Below, one piece after another: positions 43,301 through 51,010 of a stretch of 64,000 bases of DNA. The DNA is from Lepidurus packardi. Its lineage: Eukaryota; Arthropoda; Branchiopoda; Notostraca; Triopsidae. The stretch's first letter is position 1. Each line of letters opens with the position of its first letter. Both the position numbers and the translations under genes were made by a program. The stretch lies in the NCBI GenBank assembly GCA_023053545.1, contig JAKZAN010000005.1:248001-312000 (forward strand), given 5' to 3'. The notes below the pieces were generated by a model. That model saw only the letters and a list, made by a program, of their open reading frames with translations. It made no database searches and was not told the origin of the DNA.

Positions 43301-45930
43301 ATTAATTCTTTTCGGAATGAATTAATTCCTTACGGAATGAATTAATTCCTTACGGATTGAATTAATTCCTACGTACTGAATTAATTCCTTACGGACTGAA
43401 TTAATTCCTTACGGACTGAATTAATTCCTTTCGGAATGAATTAATTCCTTACGGACTGAATTAATTCCTTACGGATTGAATTAATTCCTTACGGACTGAA
43501 TTTATTCATTTCGGACTGAATTAATTCCTTAAGGAATGAATTAATTACTTACGGACTTAATTAATTCATTACGGACTGAATTAATTAATTACGGACTGAA
43601 TTAATTCATTACGGATCTAATTAAATATTTACAGACTGAATAAATTCCTTACGGACTGAATTAATTCTTTTCGGAATGAATTAATTCCTTACGGACTGAA
43701 TTAATTCCTTAAGGATTGAATTAATTCCTTACGGACTGAATTAATTCATTACGGACTGAATTATTTCCTTAAGGAATGAATGAATTACTTACGGACTTAA
43801 TTAATTCATTACGGACTGAAATAATTACTTACGGGCTGAATTAATTCATCACGGACCTAATTAAATCCTTACAGACTGAATTAATTCCTTATGGACTGAA
43901 TTAATTCCTTACTTACTGAATTAATTCCTTACCGATTTTATTAATTCCTTTCGGAATGAATTGATTCCTTACGTACTAATTAGTTCCTTACGGACTTAAT
44001 TAATTCATTACGGACTGAATTAATCATTTTGGATTGATTGAATTCCTTACTTACTGAATTAATTCCTTGCGGACTGAATTAATTCCTTACGGACTGAATT
44101 AAATCCTTACAGACTGAATAAATTCCTTACGGACTGAATTAATTCCTTACGGACTGAATTAATTCCTTACGGACTGAATTAATTCCTTACGGACTGAATT
44201 AATTCCTTACGGACGGAATCAAATCACTGAATAAATTCCTTACGGACTGAATTAATTCCTTACGGACGGAATCAAATCACTGAATAAATTCCTTACGGAC
44301 TGAATTAATTCCTTACGGACTGAATTAATTCCTTACGGACTGAATTAATTCTTTTGGATTGATTGAATTCCTTACTTACTGAATTAATTCCTTACAGACT
44401 GAATAAATTCCTTACGGACTGAATTAATTCCTTACGGATTGAATTAATTCCTTACGCACTGAATTAATTCCTTACGGACGGAATCAAATCACTGAATAAA
44501 TTCCTTACGGACTAAATTAATTCCTTACGGACTGAATTAATTCCTTACGGACTGAATTAATTCCTTACGGACTGAATTAATTACTTACGGACTTAATTAA
44601 TTCATTACGGACTGAATTATATCATTACGGACTGAATTAATTCATTACGGACCTAATTAAATCCTTACAGACTGAATAAATTCTTTACGGACTGAATTAA
44701 TTCTTTTCGGAATGAATTAATTCCTTACGGACTGAAATAATTCCTTAAGGATTGAATTAATTCCTTACGGACTGAATTAATTCATTACGGACTGAATTAA
44801 TTCCTTAAGGAATGAATGAATTACTTACGGACTTAATTAATTCATTACGGACTGAAATAATTCCTTACGGGCTGAATTAATTCATCACGGACCTAATTAA
44901 ATCCTTACAGACTGAATTAATTCCTTATGGACTGAATTAATTCCTTACTTACTGAATTAATTCCTTACCGATTTTATTAATTCCTTTCGGAATGAATTGA
45001 TTCCTTACGTACTAATTAGTTCCTTACGGACTTAATTAATTCATTACGGACTGAATTAATCATTTTGGATTGATTGAATTCCTTACTTACTGAATTAATT
45101 CCTTGCGGACTGAATTAATTCCTTACGGACTGAATTAAATCCTTACAGACTGAATAAATTCCTTACGGACTGAATTAATTCCTTACGGACTGAATTAATT
45201 CCTTACGGACTGAATTAATTCCTTAGGGACTGAATCAAATCACTGAATAAATTCCTTACGGACTGAATTAATTCCTTACGGACTGAATTAATTCCTTACG
45301 GACTGAATTAATTCCTTACGGACTGAATTAATTCTTTTGGATTGATTGAATTAATTACGGACTGAATTAATTCCTTACGGACTCAATTAATTCCTTACGG
45401 ACTGAATTAATTCCTTACGGACGGAATTAATTCCTTACGGACTGAATTAATTCTTTTCGGAATGAATTAATTCCTTACGGAATGAATTAATTCCTTACGT
45501 ACTGAATTAATTCCTTACGGACTGAATTAATTCCTTACGGACTGAATTAATTCCTTTCGGAATGAATTAATTCCTTACGGACTGAATTAATTCCTTACGG
45601 ATTGAATTAATTCCTTACGGACTGAATTAATTCATTTCGGACTGAATTAATTCCTTAAGGAATGAATTAATTACTTACGGACTTAATTAATTCATTACGG
45701 ACCTAATTAAATCCTTACAGACTGAATAAATTCCTTATGGACTGAATTAATTCATTACGGACCTAATTAAATCCTTACAGACTGAATAAATTCCTTATGG
45801 ACTGAATTAATTCCTTACGGACTGAATCAAATCACTGAATAAATTCCTTACGGATTGAATTAATTCCTTACGGACTGAATTAATTGCTTACGGACGGAAC
45901 TAATTCCATACGGACTTAACTAATTCCTTA

Positions 45931-45941
45931 CGGACTTAATT
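45931..45941. repeat. Target-site duplication of the LINE, left copy
   Basis: CGGACTTAATT here matches 51000-51010 on the other side of the LINE. Because the target is satellite, the same string occurs many times nearby. However, deleting the element plus one copy restores the 20-bp register across the junction, which supports a real 10-11-bp duplication. The last T could instead belong to the tail of the element. Confidence 0.7.
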
Positions 45942-46121
45942 TTTTATTTTTTTTTTAAATTTATTTAACCCGCGTAGGCTGACGCCTGTTGCGGTGAACG
46001 GTCGAATTTGTACATCAACGCAGTACACAATATACACTAAAGTCAAAATACCAAATGCACTGAAGGGAGTATGTACAGGGTACATTTGGGGGGGGGGAGG
46101 GGGATAATGAGGGGGTGGTGG
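45942..46121 (-). other. LINE 3' UTR and A-rich tail
   Basis: About 180 bases after the ORF2 stop (TAG at 46124-46122). On the element strand it includes a C-run interrupted by T (plus-strand G-run around 46089-46103). It ends in an interrupted A tail next to the satellite (plus-strand T-rich 45941-45965). An A-rich tail is usual for target-primed reverse transcription products. The homopolymer runs are places where sequence accuracy may be low. Confidence 0.8.
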
Positions 46122-47264
46122 CTATTTACATATGCTTGGCCGCTTCCATAAATTTAATGATAGATGGGAATAGCTTTGGGTTTGACAAAATTTCTTGAGG
46201 GTCGAAGTGCACTTTGTGCCTGCTAAATCCCTGAGCAACATGGCTCTTTCCCTGTTCAAATTGCGACAATGGAATAACAAGTTTGAGAGATTTTGGAAAG
46301 AACGATCTTGGCAAGAACACCTGGCCGATGTCCCTTTACCAGTGCGCAGTAGGTAGGACTTCGTCGGGAAATGAGTTGTTCGTATCTGGATCAGCTTACT
46401 GATGATCCGACGATGGAGTTTTACGTCCACGATACTGTGGCTGCAAGGTCCAACGTTAAGTTCCTTTAGGGGGCTCTCTACTTCTTCCCATCGGCTTAAC
46501 CACTTCTTCATCGTCGCTTCTTTGATCCAGTGGAGGACTTCGGCTTGGCTTTCGGGTCTATTGACCCATGTAATGGAAAGGAGCTGACGTGCTCTCTCTG
46601 GGCACGAAGTATATGACTTGTGCTTTGGTTGGATTGGTGTGGTAGGCCAACAATTCGAACTTCTGGAACCAAAATGTCGTAGTAACACGGATTCCAGGAG
46701 AAGGTCCAAGGGTAGTAAGCCTGTCTCAACTTCAAGAGCAGCAGTTGGAGTTGTCCTTAAGGTGCCAGTTACTGTTGGCAGACCTTGTCTGTATGCTTGC
46801 TTCAGGGGTCGAAAACAGGCGCCCGAGGCGTTGCACCAGGACGGGTAACCATATCGCATTTTTGACACGACTGTGGCTTGGAAAAGCGTTCGAAGTTGGG
46901 AGCAGTAGATCGACTTTGAGACTTTTGACAGTTTCCTAATTCTTTGCATGATTAGGAAGCTTTGGGTCGCCACACGGGCTACGTGTGCTTTCCATGACAA
47001 CTTCGAATCGTACGTCAACCCGAGGTACCGAACGGTCTCTTTCGGTTGGATTACCAATGTACCCCAGACTACGGGAGCAACTTCCGGAGTTCGTTTACGC
47101 GAAAAGTGGATTAGCTCCGTTTTTTCCTTGGTGAACTCCAACCGTAATCTTTTTCCCCACTTTTCAAGGGCAGACAGGTTCTTAGCGAGAAACTCCACAT
47201 TCTTTTCGCTTGATGATCCTGAGGTGTCAAGGAGCAGATCGTCGGCAAAAAGCTTGGGATCCAA
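46122..47264 (-). CDS. LINE ORF2 segment: RT motif C, thumb and C-terminal region
   Basis: 380-residue open segment beginning just before the catalytic box LFADDLLLDTSG (FADD in place of the more usual YADD). It has no true start; the first residue is only where the shifted frame opens. After FADD come KEKTELIHFSRKR and VRYLGLTYDSKLSW, the usual motif D/E and primer-grip region, then a thumb-like helical region with RTTPTAALEVETGLLPLDLLL. Near the C-terminus a Cys-x-Cys ... His-Cys cluster (CSCQDR, LLFHC) resembles the C-terminal Cys/His motif of many LINEs, but it is incomplete: the usual middle His position is not seen. No RNase H motif follows. Confidence 0.85.
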   Translation of the reverse strand: MDPKLFADDLLLDTSGSSSEKNVEFLAKNLSALEKWGKRLRLEFTKEKTELIHFSRKRTPEVAPVVWGTLVIQPKETVRYLGLTYDSKLSWKAHVARVATQSFLIMQRIRKLSKVSKSIYCSQLRTLFQATVVSKMRYGYPSWCNASGACFRPLKQAYRQGLPTVTGTLRTTPTAALEVETGLLPLDLLLESVLLRHFGSRSSNCWPTTPIQPKHKSYTSCPERARQLLSITWVNRPESQAEVLHWIKEATMKKWLSRWEEVESPLKELNVGPCSHSIVDVKLHRRIISKLIQIRTTHFPTKSYLLRTGKGTSARCSCQDRSFQNLSNLLFHCRNLNRERAMLLRDLAGTKCTSTLKKFCQTQSYSHLSLNLWKRPSICK

Positions 47265-47271
47265 TGCGCTT

Positions 47272-47949
47272 TCACTTTATGACGCTTAGCGAGCCGTCGA
47301 TATAGGTGAGGAAGAGGACTGGGGATAGAGGGGACCCTTGAGGGACTCCTTTCCGGATATGATATGTGTCACACCTGTCGGACCCGTGTGCCACAAACGC
47401 TAGTCGATCTTGGAGAAAACTTCTGGTCCATTCTAACAGTTTTGATGGGATTTTTAATTTACGTAGTACTTCCACCAGTTTGACGTGATCAACATTATCG
47501 AACGCCCCTTTGATATTCAAAAGTAGAGCTGTGTGGACTTTACGTTTGTCGAAGCTTTCGAGTGCTGCGTTGCTGAGGGATAACAGGGCATCCATCGTGG
47601 ATCTCCCTGGTCTAAAACCCCATTGCGAGTCGGATAGGATATGGTGCTCTTCTAGATAAGCTTGAAATCTTCTGGCGACAGCTTTCTCCAGCAGTTTACC
47701 CAGGATGGGGAGCAGCGCAATTGGGCGGAAGCTCTTTATCGAATGGTAGTCCGGTTTTCCGGGTTTTGGAAGAGGGAGAACTTTTGCCGTTTTCCATGAC
47801 TTTGGAAAATACCCGAGGGAGAGAGATGCGTTGAAGATGTTCAGTACCGGTCTATCAATGACCCGCCATACTGCTTTGAGGACAGTTGATTGGATGTCGT
47901 CGACACCGGCTGCTTTGTTAGGCCGTAATTCTCGGAGTAAATCAGAGAT
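47272..47949 (-). CDS. LINE ORF2 segment: reverse transcriptase fingers and palm, motifs 0-B
   Basis: Open segment between the TAA at 47952-47950 and the TGA at 47274-47272; it has no start of its own and is the continuation of ORF2. In order it shows LRPNKAAGVDDI, PKPGKPDYHSIKSFRPIAL, GFRPGRST, motif A (LLLNIKGAFDNVDH) and motif B (GVPQGSPLSPVLF). These are classic LINE reverse transcriptase blocks. The first metal-binding Asp of motif A is replaced by Asn (AAT, codon 47517-47515), a one-base change expected to abolish catalysis. The frame is lost soon after motif B, before the catalytic FADD motif, which lies in the next segment in another frame. Confidence 0.88.
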   Translation of the reverse strand: MSDLLRELRPNKAAGVDDIQSTVLKAVWRVIDRPVLNIFNASLSLGYFPKSWKTAKVLPLPKPGKPDYHSIKSFRPIALLPILGKLLEKAVARRFQAYLEEHHILSDSQWGFRPGRSTMDALLSLSNAALESFDKRKVHTALLLNIKGAFDNVDHVKLVEVLRKLKIPSKLLEWTRSFLQDRLAFVAHGSDRCDTYHIRKGVPQGSPLSPVLFLTYIDGSLSVIK

Positions 47950-48261
47950 TTATTCCATTGAGAATTCTGGCTTCAACGAACTGCGCGTGTTTGTTCGTCT
48001 CGACGAATGACTAGAAGTCTTCATGGGAGCTAAGCTCTGTGGATCTCTGGTTGGTACACCTTCTAGCAATTTCTCTGCTATGTAGTTTAGCTTCAGTCTT
48101 CCATCTGGAAAAACACCACCATCTTCTTGATGAAGGAGATCCAGTCTGTTGCTGCTGTTTTCTTGTCTGAGCTTGCGATCCAAATTCCAAACTATTCTGT
48201 TATCGGGCGTGTCCATCTTCTTCGACCAGTACTCATCACGGCGCCGTCTTGTTACTGATCG

Positions 48262-49257
48262 CTACTGATTCCTAGCACTCTTCCAGACTTCTTCCAGTCT
48301 CCGTCCTCCAAATTGGCGGTAACTCCGGAGTGCTTTGGCCGCTTGTTTACGAAGGTCATTCAGCTCTCTGTTACACCATGGGTTCGCTCCGGCTTTTCCG
48401 CATTTTCTGGGTATATGGGTTACCATTGCTCGTTGGATCGCGGAAGTCAACTTCTCTGTGGCAGCATCGATGGCTTCTGCGCCCAATAGGTCTGAAAACA
48501 TATGGTGAGACTCCGTTAGTTCCGTTGCGATGTCTTTCCGAAGTATATCCCAGTTTGCTTTACTGTAGCACCACTTCAGCGTAGGGGCACCGCGGCTAAT
48601 TCCCACAAAGGACAGCAGGATAGCTTCATGATCGGATTCATTGTAGAAGTTTTCGTCGTCAAGGAGGCTCCACTGCACTTGAGTTGCTAACTGGGCTGAG
48701 GTCCACGTGAGGTCAATTGTGGAGGAATGGCCTCTTTCGTTTCTGAAGGTGGGAAGGTTCCAGTTGTTTAGTAGCTGTAGGTTGTTATCCGTCACCCAGT
48801 CGTATAGTTGACATCCCGCCAAGTCTGGAGTTTTTGCTTCCCACAACCAGTGGTGGGCATTGAAATCTCCCGTTATTAAGTAACTATAGCCAATTCGCTG
48901 ACTTCTTCTCAAGACTTCCTCCAGGAGTGTTGCCATGTCGGCAGTGTGGCGTCGGTAAATTACTACGATAGCTATCGGCGCACCGCTTGGAGGAGTAAGT
49001 TTCAATACTGCGTAAAGTTCAGTGATCTCCATAATTTGTACTGGGCTGCCAGCTTTGTGTAGAAGCACTATTCCTTCGTACTCCCGAACCTGTCTTGAAA
49101 CGTCGAATCCCAGAACCTTCGCAGCCTGGAGGTTTTTAGGTGGTTCAAGAATGGCAATTGTGTCGATATTTTGTGCCTCCGCTATGCGAGCCGTTTCTTG
49201 TACTTGATGAAAACTTTTCCTGACGTTATGGAGTAGCAGCCCCGTGCCCACTATCAT
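48262..49257 (-). CDS. LINE ORF2 segment: AP-like endonuclease domain
   Basis: 331 residues in one open segment of ORF2, up to the premature TAG. Endonuclease/exonuclease/phosphatase signatures are seen in order: Asn11 in the first strand, the Glu38 region (AILEPP), GDFNAHH at about residues 130-136, STIDLTW around 179-185 and the terminal SDH at 208-210. These are the metal- and phosphate-binding residues expected of an active enzyme of this family, so this domain itself looks intact. Residues ~280-331 are a basic linker toward the reverse transcriptase with a PWCNREL motif and Arg/Lys-rich helices. The start is well supported because the ATG overlaps the ORF1 stop by the ATGA arrangement. 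Confidence 0.9.
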   Translation of the reverse strand: MIVGTGLLLHNVRKSFHQVQETARIAEAQNIDTIAILEPPKNLQAAKVLGFDVSRQVREYEGIVLLHKAGSPVQIMEITELYAVLKLTPPSGAPIAIVVIYRRHTADMATLLEEVLRRSQRIGYSYLITGDFNAHHWLWEAKTPDLAGCQLYDWVTDNNLQLLNNWNLPTFRNERGHSSTIDLTWTSAQLATQVQWSLLDDENFYNESDHEAILLSFVGISRGAPTLKWCYSKANWDILRKDIATELTESHHMFSDLLGAEAIDAATEKLTSAIQRAMVTHIPRKCGKAGANPWCNRELNDLRKQAAKALRSYRQFGGRRLEEVWKSARNQ

Positions 49258-50735
49258 TTCTTCTTAACCAGTTCTTTGGTTCGTTCTGCCTTCTTCGCCT
49301 CATCTTTCCGGACCGGGCAGGTGTTGTCAAAGGCGCAGTGATCGCCTTTACAGTTCGCACATTTCTTCGCACTGCTACTGCATGATCTTGAATCGTGCTT
49401 TTCCGCACACTTTGCGCAGGTCGGTGTTGTCGAGCGGCAAGTGGCAGCCAAATGGCCGTATGCTTGGCAGTTGAAACATTGCAGAACTGTGGGAAACCGT
49501 TTGTCTTCTACTTGCGCTAACCGGTTGAAGGCGTAAAGCGAGCCCAATCTCAGCAAGGTGGATTTTTCTTCAGGGGAATGGCAGGTGAGGAGGAGGGAGC
49601 CATAAGCTTTCTCGCTGTTGGGGTTCAACCATGAAACTTTGTTCTCGTCAAAGGCAACTCCCAAGTCGGAATTTATTTCCGAGAGGTGTTCGCAGATTTC
49701 TTGATAGGTTTGGTCTCTGGGCAGCTGGTGGATAACTACCTTCAGATTGGGTTAATGCATGACGGTTTTCACCGGCCCCAGGGATTCTAGCTGGGCGGAC
49801 TTCAAAAAAGGTTCAGCCTTCTCCCTTTCTTCTCTGTTCTTGTACGTGAGCGCAAGGTTTCCATTCTTCGCCTTCCAGGCCAAGACCGGCTTCGGAGCAT
49901 TCGGGCAGATTTTGTTAAGATCCTTGTCCACTGCTAGCAGAAGATCTTTCTTTAGAACCGTCATTCTGCGTTTTTCCGAGTCCTGCTGTTGAATAAACAG
50001 CGTTTCCGATTGACCGTTAGCAGTTGGGTTTTGCGGAGAGGGGCTTGCTGGAACGGGAATATTGCTTACTGATGCTGCGCGGCTTCTGAGCGCCTGGGAT
50101 AAAGACAGTACATTCGCTGGCTGGGGTTTGCTATGGGGGTCTTGTCTGAGGGATGAAATTTCCTCAGACAAGGCCTTCACCTACCGCATCAGATGTACGT
50201 TGGATTCCTTGATTTGCCGGTGCAACTTATCGTTTGCTTCCTTCAGTTCAGTTTCTTTTCTTCTACCTTCTTCTGTGGTGGTCTTCATCAAGGAAGGTTT
50301 CCCGCGTTCTACTTCCAGGTCTTTACGAAGATAAATAACTTCCGCTTTGAGCGCCATGATTTCCTGATTCAGGTGATCTTTGCAGTCTTTCAGCGACCTA
50401 AGCGTGGTTACGATGAAGTCCATAGTAGACATTTGTGTGGGGTCATCGATTGAAAGGGACCTTTTACGGAACGCAAGGTCATCTGAAGGGGAGAGCATAT
50501 GGCGTTTCTGCGCTTGGGCTGGGTTCATTTTTCTTTCTCGACACGATTTGCAGTTTTTAGCCGCAGGCTTGTCTTTTTGAAAAAGGTCACCGCAAGTTAG
50601 ACATTTCACTTGGGGTTGTGGTGTGACGGTTGGTATGGGCGAGTCTATTTCAATTTCTACAAGAGCACGGGACGGGCCGGCTTGAGAAAAGCGGATTTCC
50701 CCTTTTACGGGCGAGTTTTCTGGTGTTCTTAGCAT
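49254..50735 (-). pseudogene. LINE ORF1: nucleic-acid-binding protein, two in-frame stops
   Basis: ORF1 of the LINE, 493 codons plus stop from ATG 50735-50733 to TGA 49256-49254, all in one frame. It is interrupted by TAG at 50183-50181 and TAA at 49754-49752. The sequence between the second stop and the Met at 49664 is still clearly coding in the same frame, so the stops are point mutations and not ends of separate genes. An N-terminal Cys cluster (CLTCGD, CKSCRER) is followed by a Glu/Lys-rich likely coiled coil (~50430-50190), a Pro/Ser-rich linker, a putative RRM-like fold (~49960-49560), three zinc knuckles beginning CFNCQAYGH, CAKCAEKH and CANCKGDH (~49490-49330), and a Lys-rich tail. 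Such proteins coat the element RNA and form the ribonucleoprotein particle. Confidence 0.88.
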
Positions 50736-50999
50736 TTCGACACTGGGCTAAGCCCTAAACAGTCACTTCGAAGACCTCGTTCATACACAAAGCAGAAACT
50801 AAACGATATAAAAACGATCGACAAAGGTGCAGAATGCACCGAACTACTCTTAGTAACAAGATCAAATCAAACAAACTTGGGTTTGTTAAAAAAAGTGAAA
50901 AAAATAAGTGAAAAGCAGTGAAAAAAAGTGAAAAAAGTGAAAAGCAGGAGCGCGCTTCAAAACACGTCCAAACTTCCCGCCAGCAAAATGGCAACCCTC
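50736..50999 (-). other. LINE 5' leader with pyrimidine-rich repeats
   Basis: About 264 bases upstream of the ORF1 ATG. On the element strand, 50948-50886 holds six or so CACTTTTTT or GCTTTTCACT-like repeats (plus strand AGTGAAAA). LINE 5' leaders usually hold an internal promoter, but I recognise no defined promoter element. The sharp change back to satellite at 51000 and the duplication there support a full-length 5' end and not a truncated one. Confidence 0.7.
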
Positions 51000-51010
51000 C
51001 GGACTTAATT
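51000..51010. repeat. Target-site duplication of the LINE, right copy
   Basis: CGGACTTAATT, matching 45931-45941. The following satellite (AATACCTTACGG...) continues the 20-bp register of the satellite to the left of the element when the insertion is removed. Confidence 0.7.

Larger units (their letters stand above)
25549..45930. repeat. Satellite array B (same 20-bp monomer, different higher-order family)
   Basis: Tandem array of the same monomer and orientation as array A, with its own variants: ATTTTGGATTGATT followed by CCTTACTTACTG; CTTTCGGAATGAATT; CCTTACAGACTG; the 33-bp compound unit containing GAATCAAATCACTGAATAAA; and the 19-bp unit TTCCTTACGTACTAATTAG. The ACTGAACAAA units typical of array A are absent. 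The marker TTATTTTGGATTG occurs at 26061, 27295, 28528, 29743, 30593, 31775, 33110, 34904, 36086 and 37421, then more irregularly, giving spacings of about 0.85-1.8 kb. From about 45.88 kb the sequence changes to array C type units just before the LINE. No coding potential is seen. Confidence 0.96.
46122..49257 (-). pseudogene. LINE ORF2: endonuclease-reverse transcriptase, broken
   Basis: Replication protein of the LINE: it would nick the target and copy the element RNA at the nick. It starts at ATG 49257-49255, overlapping the ORF1 stop in an ATGA arrangement, and runs to the TAG at 46124-46122, about 1045 codons. Order: endonuclease (49257 to ~48600), linker, reverse transcriptase (~47950 to ~46950), and a C-terminal Cys/His region near 46300-46240. 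Breaks: TAG at 48264-48262 in the linker; TAA at 47952-47950 just before the RT; TGA at 47274-47272 reached because of a frameshift between ~47290 and 47265, just before the FADD box. The frame is otherwise continuous through the first two stops, so those are point changes, not introns. Motif A reads LLLNIKGAFD, where the family normally has Asp at the Asn (codon 47517-47515). Confidence 0.9.
45942..50999 (-). mobile_element. Non-LTR retrotransposon (LINE), near full length, inactivated
   Basis: About 5.06 kb on the minus strand. Its 5' end is at 50999 (GAGGGTTGCC...) and its 3' end at 45942 in an A-rich tail, seen as T-rich on the plus strand. The order is a ~264-bp 5' leader, ORF1 with three zinc knuckles, ORF2 with endonuclease and reverse transcriptase, a ~180-bp 3' UTR, and the tail. 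An 11-bp duplication of satellite sequence flanks it. I see no RNase H domain. The zinc-knuckle pattern, the endonuclease and the C-terminal region after the RT resemble the I/R1/Tad-like group, but I cannot fix the clade without a tree. ORF1 carries two in-frame stops; ORF2 carries two stops, a frameshift and a probable catalytic-site substitution, so the copy cannot be autonomous. Its base composition (near 45-50% GC) contrasts sharply with the satellite. Confidence 0.93.

Noticed and set aside
1..45930. CRISPR-like array of short repeats
   Set aside because: The 20-bp units are directly adjacent with no unique spacers, and the window carries eukaryotic retrotransposons.
25549..45930. CENP-B box in TTTCGGAATGAATT units
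   Set aside because: TTCG is present but the required downstream A..CGGG positions are not, so the match is chance.
46088..46104. G-run as a G-quadruplex regulator
   Set aside because: It is a single homopolymer-like tract in the LINE 3' UTR; without separate G-triplets or conservation data it cannot be supported.
46122..47264. RNase H domain after the LINE reverse transcriptase
   Set aside because: No D...E...D pattern with the usual RNase H contexts is seen before the stop; only a Cys/His remnant is present.
46126..50334. Open frames on the plus strand across the LINE and small minus-strand frames in other registers
   Set aside because: They overlap the conserved LINE frames and show no recognisable domain; they are shadows of ORF1 and ORF2.
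49254..50735. Alternative genetic code or readthrough to explain the LINE stops
   Set aside because: Both TAG and TAA occur, together with a frameshift and a catalytic substitution, so ordinary decay is the simpler explanation.
50755..50994. Small 79-residue minus-strand frame in the LINE leader
   Set aside because: It is Phe/Leu/Ser-rich because it translates the pyrimidine-rich repeats, has no known domain and precedes ORF1; more likely leader than a gene.
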